The position numbers and the translations under genes are program-made. From contig CANIDW010000018.1 in the NCBI GenBank assembly GCA_947466165.1, forward strand, positions 1 through 12,604: a stretch of 12,604 bases of DNA, given 5' to 3'. How positions within the stretch are numbered: the first letter of the stretch is position 1; every line of letters begins with the position of its first letter. The notes under the pieces are model-generated. The model was not told the DNA's origin. It did not search any database and worked only from the letters and a program-made list of their open reading frames with translations. This DNA is from Comamonadaceae bacterium (lineage in GTDB: Bacteria; Pseudomonadota; Gammaproteobacteria; Burkholderiales; Burkholderiaceae_C). Shown piece by piece: positions 1-7,629 of this stretch.

Positions 1-30
1 CGTTAACATGCACACATATGTTCTTGTCTG

Positions 31-1671
31 ATGAATGTCTTGTTTAACTCGACCCAAGCTTTGATGCGAAGCGCTATTCAGCGATGTCGTGCTGGCAGGC
101 GCCGGCTTGGCCTTGTTGCCCTGGCCTGCTCCCTGCTGCTGAGCGGCGGCATGGCGCAGGCGCAGTTGCTGACGCCGCCTGCCAGGGTCGGTAACGCCTT
201 GCCTTCGCTGGGCGACGGCTTGGAACTGGCGGCAGCCACAGAGCGGCGATTAGGCGACCGCATCGCCATGAGCATTTACCGGGATCCCGATTACCTGGAT
301 GACCCGCTGCTGGGCGACTATTTAAAAACCATCTGGGCCCCGCTGATGGCGGCAGCCCGTGACCGCGGTGAGCTGGGCCCTGAGCTAGAGGACCGATTTG
401 CCTGGGACTTGCTCTTGGTGCGTGACCGCAGCGTCAATGCCTTTGCGCTGCCAGGCGGCTACATGGGCGTGCACACCGGCTTGATTGCCGTGGTCAGCAG
501 TGCAGATGAGCTGGCCGCCGTGCTGGCGCATGAACTCAGCCATGTGACGCAGCGTCATATTTCACGCCTGATGACCAAGCAGCAACAGCAAACCCCCTGG
601 GTCATAGGCGCCATGATTCTGGGCGTGTTGGCCGCCAGCAAAAGCCCGGACGCGGCTAACGCGGCCATCGTCGGCGGGCAGGCGCTTGCGGCGCAGGGGC
701 AACTCAATTTCTCGCGGGATATGGAGCGCGAAGCGGACCGCGTCGGTTTTGGCGTCATGACGCAAGCTGGGTTTGAGGGGCAAGGCGTGAGCGGCATGTT
801 TGAAAAACTTCAGCAGGCTGCCCGCCTGAATGACAACGGCGCCTACCCCTACTTGCGCTCACACCCGCTGACCACCGAGCGTATTGCCGAAGCGCGTGCA
901 CGTCTGCAAACGGGCGAGCCAGCTACGCAAAGCCGCTCAGCGCTGTTCGATCTTGAGCCGCAGTTACACGCCATGATGGCGGCGCGCGCGCGCGTGCTCG
1001 GCAGCCCGGGCGTGGACGATTTGCGCAGCATGGTGGCAGAAGGTCAGCGTGCAGCAACGGAGTCCGTATCGCCAGAAAAATTGCCGGTCTTGGCTGGTCG
1101 CGTTTACGGCGGCGCTTTGGCGGCAAGTCGTTTGCGTGAAGACGCTGTCGCGCGTGCCTTGGTTGCGCGCCTGAAAAGCATTGCTGTCCAGACGCCGGGG
1201 GCGGTGCGTGTTGCGCATTTGCTCGCCATCGAGCTTGAAACTGCCGCCGGCAGGCCGGGTGAGGCCACTGCAAGCGTGAAGTTTTCGCAAGACACGACTC
1301 GCGCAGAGTTGCTCATTGGAGGGCGTGCCATGTTGGCGGCAGGACTTCTAAGCCCGCTAGCCGATGCGCTGCAGACTTGGGTGGTGACACACCCTAAAGA
1401 TGCACAAGCTTGGCAAATGCTGTCTGAAGTATGGAGCCGCCAGGCCGAGACCGTCCGGTCCATCCGGGCTGATGCCGAAAGCCGGGTAGCGCAGCTGGAC
1501 TATCCGGCCGCTTTGGACAGACTTAAAGCCGCACAAGACATGCTGCGCGGCGGGCAAGCCGGTGTGGCGGGACGCAACGCGCACATCGATGCATCCATCA
1601 TTGACACCCGCACCCGCCAGATCAGCAACTTAATCCGGGAACAAACGCGCGAGGACAAAGTCGATCGCTAA
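31..1671 (+). CDS. BepA/YfgC-like M48 zinc metalloprotease with C-terminal repeat domain
   Basis: Exported M48-family metalloprotease that probably works in periplasmic quality control of outer-membrane protein assembly, like E. coli BepA. A basic N-region (about residues 13-25) and a hydrophobic stretch ending in MAQAQ (residues 41-45) form a signal peptide. The zinc motif HELSH lies at residues 167-171, and a MEREAD segment (231-236) supplies the third ligand. The conserved SHPLTTERI segment near 277-285 matches the BepA histidine loop. From about residue 310 the protein is alpha-helical and TPR-like, as in BepA. At 546 residues it is longer than E. coli BepA (about 487). The start is uncertain: ATG 31 and ATG 64 both lack a clear Shine-Dalgarno, and ATG 64 would give a more usual signal peptide. 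Its 3' end overlaps the convergent membrane-protein gene by 42 bases. The family call is firm; the exact cellular role is inferred. Confidence 0.92.
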   Translation: MNVLFNSTQALMRSAIQRCRAGRRRLGLVALACSLLLSGGMAQAQLLTPPARVGNALPSLGDGLELAAATERRLGDRIAMSIYRDPDYLDDPLLGDYLKTIWAPLMAAARDRGELGPELEDRFAWDLLLVRDRSVNAFALPGGYMGVHTGLIAVVSSADELAAVLAHELSHVTQRHISRLMTKQQQQTPWVIGAMILGVLAASKSPDAANAAIVGGQALAAQGQLNFSRDMEREADRVGFGVMTQAGFEGQGVSGMFEKLQQAARLNDNGAYPYLRSHPLTTERIAEARARLQTGEPATQSRSALFDLEPQLHAMMAARARVLGSPGVDDLRSMVAEGQRAATESVSPEKLPVLAGRVYGGALAASRLREDAVARALVARLKSIAVQTPGAVRVAHLLAIELETAAGRPGEATASVKFSQDTTRAELLIGGRAMLAAGLLSPLADALQTWVVTHPKDAQAWQMLSEVWSRQAETVRSIRADAESRVAQLDYPAALDRLKAAQDMLRGGQAGVAGRNAHIDASIIDTRTRQISNLIREQTREDKVDR

Positions 1672-1980
1672 CTGCAGCGTCGAGTAAATCAGGGAGCCCA
1701 GCAACGCAGCGCCAAAACTGCGCACGTCCAGCCCGCTGAGCAGGCCGGCCGCAGCCCAAAAGATCAGGGCATTGACGACAAATAAAAACAAACCCATGGT
1801 CAGCAATGTGACCGGCAGGGTGAGCAATATCAAAATGGGCCTGAGTACCAGGTTGAGCGCGCCCAGCAGGGCGGCTGCCAACAAGGCGGCGCCAAAACTG
1901 GTCACCACCACACCCTCGTAAAGATAGGCCACTGCAAGCAGGGCGGCGGCGCTCAACAGCCATTGGGTGATTAGTTTCAT
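1630..1980 (-). CDS. small four-helix membrane protein, phage holin family 4 type
   Basis: Small integral membrane protein of 116 residues resembling the 'phage holin family' (PF04020 type) common in bacterial chromosomes away from any prophage. Almost the whole chain is hydrophobic and forms about four membrane helices, separated by short loops such as the LRPIL segment after the second helix. The function is unknown, and the holin label describes fold similarity rather than lysis activity. I chose the ATG at 1980 (MKLITQWLL), which starts directly before the first helix. An upstream ATG at 2028 would add 16 cysteine-rich residues that look untranslated. The Shine-Dalgarno is poor. The last 42 bases overlap the end of the metalloprotease gene on the opposite strand. 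It lies 55 bases downstream of the unrecognised 150-residue gene on the same strand and may share its transcript. Confidence 0.82.
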   Translation of the reverse strand: MKLITQWLLSAAALLAVAYLYEGVVVTSFGAALLAAALLGALNLVLRPILILLTLPVTLLTMGLFLFVVNALIFWAAAGLLSGLDVRSFGAALLGSLIYSTLQLAIDFVLARLFPD

Positions 1981-2001
1981 CAGCCCAGAATACCATTTGC
2001 C

Positions 2002-2018
2002 GCACGCGTGAAGCGTGC
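2002..2018 (-). other. perfect 6-bp hairpin between two minus-strand genes
   Basis: GCACGC and GCGTGC (2002-2007 and 2013-2018) form a perfect 6-bp stem with a five-base loop. It sits between the 150-residue gene (stop at 2036) and the membrane-protein gene (start at 1980). No U-tract follows on either strand, so it is not a convincing terminator. It may be an RNA processing or stability element, or chance. Confidence 0.35.
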
Positions 2019-2035
2019 AGCAAGTCATGCGGTGC

Positions 2036-2488
2036 TTAGTCGGCGGTTACCAGCACCCCGACGCCGGCCAGTGCGGCAGCGCAACCCCACAGGCCCTCGC
2101 GCGCCTGAGGTTGCTGGTGATTGACGGGCTGCAGGTCTTCACCAAACTTGGGTCGGCGCGCATCCAGCACGCGTGAACCCGCATAGCGCGCCGTCAGCGA
2201 GTCCGTGAGCGTGGTCAAAGGACCCAGAGCAATTTGGGTGACCACGGTATCGCCTCTGGCTTGGAGCAAGGGAACGATTTCCTGAAAAGCCTTGTCGGCC
2301 CACTTGCTGCGCCATGTTTGCCGGGCATTGCTGGTGACCCATTTGCTGGCGTGGCGTGTCACGCGGGGTGTACAGGCCACAACAACCCAGCGCATGGGCT
2401 GATGGTCGGAACTGGTGGCCAGCATGGGTGTGAGTACCTGCACAGCGTGCTGGGTTTCGTCGAAATAAACGATCAGGGTGTCCATCAT
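2036..2488 (-). CDS. unrecognised 150-residue protein with C-terminal hydrophobic tail
   Basis: I do not recognise this protein. It opens with a beta-strand-like TLIVYFDE, has a second strand RWVVVACTP near residues 33-41, and a third, DTVVTQIALG, around residue 100. This alternating pattern suggests a Rossmann-like fold, distantly like universal stress proteins. A Trp/Arg/Lys-rich segment (SKWVTSNARQTWRSKWADK) lies near residues 48-66. The last 18 residues are Gly/Ala/Val-rich and could be a membrane-anchoring helix ending in VTAD. Two tandem ATGs follow an AGGAG: the first with 3 bases spacing, the second (start 2485) with a more usual 6 bases. The true protein may therefore be 149 residues. 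It lies 94 bases downstream of the TerC gene on the same strand and could share its manganese-controlled transcript. It is real by its Shine-Dalgarno, codon pattern and lack of a better frame; its function is unknown. Confidence 0.72.
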   Translation of the reverse strand: MMDTLIVYFDETQHAVQVLTPMLATSSDHQPMRWVVVACTPRVTRHASKWVTSNARQTWRSKWADKAFQEIVPLLQARGDTVVTQIALGPLTTLTDSLTARYAGSRVLDARRPKFGEDLQPVNHQQPQAREGLWGCAAALAGVGVLVTAD

Positions 2489-2491
2489 TTT

Positions 2492-2497
2492 CTCCTA
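2492..2497 (-). promoter_or_regulatory. Shine-Dalgarno TAGGAG before tandem ATGs
   Basis: TAGGAG lies 3 bases before ATG 2488 and 6 bases before ATG 2485. The spacing favours the second ATG as the main start of the 150-residue gene. Confidence 0.7.
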
Positions 2498-2534
2498 GGG
2501 TTGTATTTGTAGATGACAGCTTTCAAGCGCGCCA

Positions 2535-2564
2535 CGCCCATATCAAAAGTTTTCGATACGGGCG
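2535..2564 (-). other. 10-bp intercistronic hairpin, perfect only as minus-strand RNA
   Basis: Bases 2535-2544 pair with 2555-2564. As minus-strand RNA all ten pairs form, counting one G-U wobble. As plus-strand RNA the same position is an A-C mismatch. The ten-base loop contains AAAA/TTTT runs that could extend the stem. It lies between the TerC stop (2583) and the next minus-strand start (2488), with no U-tract behind it. It is therefore more likely a stability, processing or partial attenuation element than a terminator. Confidence 0.5.
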
Positions 2565-2582
2565 CAGCCTTGTGACTGGTGC

Positions 2583-3287
2583 TTATCCCGCCACAAATTT
2601 GTTGTCGTTACCGGCCTTGGTGCGACGCTCAGCCCAACTACCGGCCAGCAACACACCCGCGACTGAGACTGCGTAAGTGGACCAGCGTGCGAGCGTGCCC
2701 CATTCACCTTGGAAGATGTGAGACAGCCAGGCTTCGTTGACGATCATTTTGGCGGCGGTGAATGCCAACACGGCCGCACCAAGGCGGATGATGATCGGAA
2801 AACGCTCCACCAGTTTGAGAACCATGGTGCTGCCGAACACGACAATAGGAATGCTGATCAGCAAGCCGATGACGACCAGGTCAAAAGAGCCGTGCGCCGC
2901 ACCGGCCACCCCCAGCACATTGTCGACACCCATGAGCGCATCAGCCACCACAATGGTTTTCATGGCGCCCCAGAACGTGCCGACGACGGGGCCGTCGTGC
3001 TCATCGCCGCTCTGGTCGGCCAGAAGTTTGTAGGCAATCCACAGCAGACCAAGGCCGCCGACAAGCATCAGACCAGGAATTTTGAGCAGCCAGACGACGC
3101 CCACAGTCATGGCCGAGCGAACAACAATCGCCCCGACCGTGCCCCACATCACCGCCCTTCTCTGTAAGTGCGGCGGCAAATTACGCGCTGCAAGGGCAAT
3201 CACGATGGCGTTATCGCCAGCCAGGACGAGGTCAATCAAGACGATGGCCAAAAGGGCGGACCACCAAGGCGTTGAGAAAAGTTCCAT
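2583..3287 (-). CDS. TerC-family membrane protein, probable Mn2+ exporter (YjbE/YkoY type)
   Basis: Polytopic TerC-family membrane protein of 234 residues. Families of this type (B. subtilis YkoY/YceF, E. coli Alx) are linked to manganese efflux or to metalation of exported enzymes. The hallmark acidic membrane motifs are present: LAGDNA with D25-N26 in the first helix, and DALMGVDN with D116, D122 and N123 in a later one. About seven hydrophobic segments can be seen. The short C-terminal tail (RRTKAGNDNKFVAG) is polar. The ATG at 3287 is preceded by GGAG with a 7-base spacer. The leader of about 280 bases contains a yybP-ykoY manganese riboswitch, so high Mn2+ should raise expression. This is the architecture typical of the riboswitch-linked YjbE subfamily. 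The 150-residue gene follows 94 bases downstream. The family call is secure; the ion is inferred from the riboswitch. Confidence 0.93.
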   Translation of the reverse strand: MELFSTPWWSALLAIVLIDLVLAGDNAIVIALAARNLPPHLQRRAVMWGTVGAIVVRSAMTVGVVWLLKIPGLMLVGGLGLLWIAYKLLADQSGDEHDGPVVGTFWGAMKTIVVADALMGVDNVLGVAGAAHGSFDLVVIGLLISIPIVVFGSTMVLKLVERFPIIIRLGAAVLAFTAAKMIVNEAWLSHIFQGEWGTLARWSTYAVSVAGVLLAGSWAERRTKAGNDNKFVAG

Positions 3288-3294
3288 TTACACA

Positions 3295-3298
3295 CTCC
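3295..3298 (-). promoter_or_regulatory. Shine-Dalgarno GGAG of the TerC gene
   Basis: GGAG sits 7 bases before the ATG at 3287. It is complementary to the CTCC in the loop side of the upstream AU-rich hairpin (3320-3337), so it could be hidden or freed by riboswitch folding. Confidence 0.65.
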
Positions 3299-3310
3299 AG
3301 CAATAGCATC

Positions 3311-3337
3311 AGAAAAAGAAAATTCTCAGGAGAATTT
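3311..3337 (-). terminator. AU-rich hairpin with U-tract, possible riboswitch expression platform
   Basis: As minus-strand RNA, bases 3337-3331 and 3326-3320 form a 7-bp stem (AAATTCT/AGAATTT) with loop CCTG, followed by TCTTTTT. It has the layout of a weak intrinsic terminator between the aptamer and the TerC start. The stem has little GC, so full termination is doubtful. The alternative is that its CUCC pairs with the GGAG Shine-Dalgarno. A second small hairpin (AACCT-GCAC-AGGTT, 3405-3418) lies between it and the aptamer. Confidence 0.4.
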
Positions 3338-3423
3338 CCAAGTCAATTGAAGCTGTGCAGGAAAGGTGGGATGCAGCAGCGCTGGGCTGCGAACGCCTCG
3401 ATCTAACCTGTGCAGGTTTCAAT

Positions 3424-3568
3424 CGAAGGTCTGGCTCGACATGCAGTGTCGCTGCATGTCCAACAAGCCGGAAGTTCAAAACTTCGTAATGACGACTTGC
3501 CGATAAACTTTTGCTGCGGGTGTGTTGTAATTTCTGATACAGCAAAAGGCGGGAGTTACTCCCCTTCG
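3424..3568 (-). ncRNA. yybP-ykoY manganese riboswitch
   Basis: Cis-acting Mn2+ aptamer in the leader of the TerC gene. In minus-strand RNA order it has closing stem P1 CGAAGG (3568-3563) pairing perfectly with CCTTCG (3429-3424). It then shows the conserved GGGGAGTA next to P1 and, on the other side, the conserved AGACC (AGCCAGACC), which are the two metal-binding loop strands of the class. A 9-bp arm pairs CTTTTGCTG (3548-3540) with CAGCAAAAG (3516-3508). A 6-bp hairpin GAAGTT-TTG-AACTTC follows the GTCGTCATTACG segment. A perfect 9-bp arm pairs GACATGCAG (3460-3452) with CTGCATGTC (3446-3438). Several long perfect helices plus both conserved loop strands, upstream of a TerC gene, make the call strong. 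Members of this class usually switch expression on with Mn2+. About 136 bases separate the aptamer from the start codon. Confidence 0.92.
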
Positions 3569-3575
3569 TGCCAAC

Positions 3576-3606
3576 ATTAAACCCCAAGGATCAAAAACCT
3601 TAGCAA
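3576..3606 (-). promoter_or_regulatory. candidate promoter for the riboswitch-TerC transcript
   Basis: TTGCTA (3606-3601) and TTTAAT (3581-3576) could be -35 and -10 boxes, but the spacer of 19 bases is long. Transcription would begin near 3569-3570, right at the 5' edge of the aptamer, which is the main argument for it. The boxes fall inside the terminator-like hairpin of the other strand. Weak call. Confidence 0.25.
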
Positions 3607-3620
3607 GCCTGGGGTTTTTT
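3579..3620 (+). terminator. intrinsic-terminator-like hairpin 1 facing the DUF3717-DUF1289 gene
   Basis: AAACCCC (3579-3585) pairs with GGGGTTT (3611-3617), extended inward by AAGG/CCT with one bulge, and is followed by a run of six T (3615-3620). The U-tract follows only on the plus strand, so the terminator points rightward, toward the gene starting at 3666. No plus-strand gene lies between this and position 1671. Confidence 0.6.
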
Positions 3621-3657
3621 GGCGGCGCCATCATCCGGCGCCAAATTTTATTTTTTT
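3618..3657 (+). terminator. intrinsic-terminator-like hairpin 2, in tandem, ending 9 bases before an ATG
   Basis: TTTGGCG (3618-3624) pairs with CGCCAAA (3639-3645), directly followed by TTTTATTTTTTT (3646-3657). An alternative stem GGCGCC/GGCGCC (3624-3629 with 3637-3642) competes with it. The first arm reuses the T-tract of hairpin 1, so the two are mutually exclusive or sequential. It stands immediately before the ATG at 3666. It may be an attenuator or insulator, or the U-rich run may serve as a ribosomal protein S1 site for a gene that lacks a Shine-Dalgarno. Confidence 0.55.
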
Positions 3658-3665
3658 GCGATCTC

Positions 3666-4109
3666 ATGCCCGGCATCCACATCACTGACATCGAAGCGGC
3701 CATCAATTACTGGCGCGAGCGCAGCCCTTCGCCGGATGGCGTCACACTGGCGCCTGAATTGCGCGCGCTGGCCGAGGTCTATGCACTGCTGGTTTTCTAC
3801 CATGAGGAAGAGGCTGACGAGGCCAGCTTTCCGGCCAAGGCCATGGCCGCCTGGCGGGTTTGGTACGACACCACGGCCGACACGCCCTGCATCGCAATTT
3901 GCTCAACCAGCCAGGGCGACGCCCTGTGCAAAGGCTGTGGCCGAAGTTTTGACGAGGTGCAGCACTGGCCGGCCATGTCGCCGGGTGAAAAGCGCGCCAG
4001 TTGGCGGCGCATCACCCTAGAGGGGAGTTCGTGGCGCTTTGGCCGTTATGCAGACCGGGCCCTGGAGAAAAAGCCCGTGGCGGCAAGCCCTGCCAACGGC
4101 TCGACTTGA
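3666..4109 (+). CDS. DUF3717-DUF1289 fusion protein with four-cysteine site
   Basis: Small soluble protein of 147 residues joining two uncharacterised domains. Residues 5-45 (ITDIEAAINYWRERSP, then LRALAEVYALLVF) match DUF3717, a short helical domain of beta-proteobacteria. Residues 72-118 match DUF1289: PCIAIC, LCKGCGR, then FDEVQHW. Cysteines C75, C79, C88 and C91 form a CX3C-X8-CX2C arrangement that probably binds zinc or an iron-sulfur centre. The tail is basic and low in complexity. No function is known for either domain. The ATG at 3666 has no Shine-Dalgarno; GCGATCTC precedes it, after a long U-rich run. Two terminator-like hairpins on the same strand lie directly upstream, so its transcription is either attenuated or starts very close to the ATG. 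It converges on purB, leaving 68 bases between stops with no strong terminator seen. Confidence 0.85.
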   Translation: MPGIHITDIEAAINYWRERSPSPDGVTLAPELRALAEVYALLVFYHEEEADEASFPAKAMAAWRVWYDTTADTPCIAICSTSQGDALCKGCGRSFDEVQHWPAMSPGEKRASWRRITLEGSSWRFGRYADRALEKKPVAASPANGST

Positions 4110-4177
4110 GCTTGCGTTCGTGCCAGCACACAGCCTGCGGCCCTGAGCCGCGCTGGGCCAGCGCACCGATAGGACAG

Positions 4178-6302
<2,125 letters not shown>

Positions 6303-6330
6303 TTCTCAAAGCCACTTTGTTCGCCTGAAT

Positions 6331-6816
6331 TCAGGTGTTGGCCCGACGCTTGAGCCAGCGCATCAAGCTGCCGACGGCAGGCAGCTTTTCATAAAGCTCC
6401 TCGGCCGTGTCCCAGTAGTCCCGATGAAATGCGATCAGCCCCTCGGGGCTGAGTTCCAGGTGCGAGCCGCCGCGCACGGTCTGCCAGACATCGGGGCTAA
6501 AACGCTTGAAGCGGAATACAAAATTCCAGGTTAAAAAGCACTGGGCGCCGTCCACCAGCTGCCCTGTCACTACAAAATGTGGCTTGTCGAGCGCCACAAA
6601 CATGTGACGGAAAATGCCTTGCACCCCGGTCAGGCCGCGCACTTCGTTGAAAGGGTCTTTGAAGTAGGCTTGGGCTGTGTAGAAATCGCCCATCCGGGCG
6701 ACGTCAGCGGGCTGCAGCGCTTCAAAAAAATGGGCAATTCGGGCCACCGCCTGACGCTCTGGCGACACGTCAGCGGGCAAGGAACCGGGCTCAGGCGTGG
6801 CGAAATGGCTGCTCAT
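6331..6816 (-). CDS. SnoaL-like / NTF2-fold protein, last gene of the lipid operon
   Basis: NTF2-like alpha-plus-beta-barrel protein of 161 residues, related to SnoaL-type and steroid-isomerase-like folds. The family covers ring cyclases, isomerases, hydrolases and non-catalytic binding proteins. Visible features are helix ARIAHFFEALQPADVARMGDFY (about 25-46), then AYFKDPFNEVRG with acidic D54, a central WNFVFRFKR strand, GGSHLELS, and FHRDYWDTAEELYEKLP near the end. The C-terminus is basic (MRWLKRRA) and could touch membranes. Its ATG (6816) overlaps the SDR stop as ATGA, showing translational coupling. NTF2-fold proteins are repeatedly found with DUF1365 and Cfa-like genes, so it may act on or bind the operon's lipid product. 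No enzymatic role can be assigned. Confidence 0.85.
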   Translation of the reverse strand: MSSHFATPEPGSLPADVSPERQAVARIAHFFEALQPADVARMGDFYTAQAYFKDPFNEVRGLTGVQGIFRHMFVALDKPHFVVTGQLVDGAQCFLTWNFVFRFKRFSPDVWQTVRGGSHLELSPEGLIAFHRDYWDTAEELYEKLPAVGSLMRWLKRRANT

Positions 6817-7619
6817 GGTTTTGGGCGCTCTGTGGCCGTTGCGGCATGCGGGTTTTTGACAAAGCGGCGTATCAGTGCATAAAAAGCGCTGTAAGGCAGC
6901 CAGCGCAAGAACTTCACCCCGAGGGTGAAACGCTTGGGAAAATGTATTTCAAACTCGCCTTTGCGCCAGCCGGCAAGTATTTCTGCCGCCGCCTGACTGG
7001 AGTTGATCAAGGCGGGCATCTTGAAATCGTTTTGCTCAGTCAGCGGTGTTTCCACAAAGCCAGGGTTGACCAGGCTCACGCCGATGCCGCTGGGCAGCAA
7101 GTCCATGTAAAGCGTTTCAGCCAGGTTGATCAATGCAGCTTTGGTCGGCCCGTAAGCCAGGCTTTTGGGCAAGCCGCGGTAGCCTGCCACACTGCCAACG
7201 AGGCAGATGTGACCGGCCCGGTGTTTCAGCAACTGCGGCAACACAGCGTCCAGCATGTAAAGCGCGCCCAGGTAGTTGACCTCCTGGTGCCTGATCATCT
7301 GCGGCAGGTCAAAGTGATCCGCGCGCTGAGCTTTGTAATGGCCTGCGCAGTACATGACCAGATCCAGGTCACCGGCCTGCTGCACCTTGTGCGCAGCGGC
7401 GCTGACAGCTGCCGGGTCTGTGACGTCCAGGGGCAGCGCAACAGCGCCCGGGTGCGTCTGGACAAAACGCGCTAAGGCCGCTTCATTGCGTGCCGATACA
7501 TAAACCCGTGCGCCCGCCATATGCAAGGCGTGCGCAGTCGCTTCGCCAATACCGCTGGAGGCGCCAATCAGCCAGGCAACTTTGCCCTGCCATTGAGACA
7601 GTGGGGTGTTCAGACTCAT
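6813..7619 (-). CDS. short-chain dehydrogenase/reductase (SDR)
   Basis: NAD(P)-dependent oxidoreductase of the classical SDR family, 268 residues. The cofactor motif GASSGIG is at 19-25, R44 after the second strand suggests NADPH, and LDVTD is at 64-68. YCAG at 90-93 replaces the usual NNAG. The catalytic set is N115, S143, Y156 and K160 (YGPTK). NPGFVETP (185-192) is the normal substrate-side motif. The C-terminal segment FLRWLPYSAFYALIRRF (about 237-253) is hydrophobic and basic, suggesting a membrane-associated enzyme acting on a lipid; this is inference. The start at 7619 lies 10 bases after the DUF3833 stop with no Shine-Dalgarno, so coupling is likely. Its stop overlaps the next ATG. 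It is one of two or more redox enzymes in the operon. Confidence 0.93.
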   Translation of the reverse strand: MSLNTPLSQWQGKVAWLIGASSGIGEATAHALHMAGARVYVSARNEAALARFVQTHPGAVALPLDVTDPAAVSAAAHKVQQAGDLDLVMYCAGHYKAQRADHFDLPQMIRHQEVNYLGALYMLDAVLPQLLKHRAGHICLVGSVAGYRGLPKSLAYGPTKAALINLAETLYMDLLPSGIGVSLVNPGFVETPLTEQNDFKMPALINSSQAAAEILAGWRKGEFEIHFPKRFTLGVKFLRWLPYSAFYALIRRFVKNPHAATATERPKP

Positions 7620-7629
7620 GGCGTGGGAG

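Noticed and set aside
1630..1980. Possible prophage remnant suggested by the holin-family protein
   Set aside because: No other phage gene, integrase or attachment site is near; the family is common as a chromosomal membrane protein.
3585..3590. TGATCC on the minus strand, resembling the -35 box of RpoE-type sigma factors of Rhodobacter
   Set aside because: No matching -10 element at the proper distance, and it lies upstream of the Mn2+ riboswitch rather than the lipid operon.
4137..4151. GCGGC/GCCGC hairpin between the DUF3717-DUF1289 gene and purB
   Set aside because: Only 5 bp with no U-tract on either strand; expected by chance in GC-rich intergenic DNA.
6324..6335. Palindrome CCTGAATTCAGG at the convergent ends of the GST gene and the lipid operon
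   Set aside because: The stem is short, has no U-tract on either strand and includes the operon's last stop codon. I could not support a terminator.
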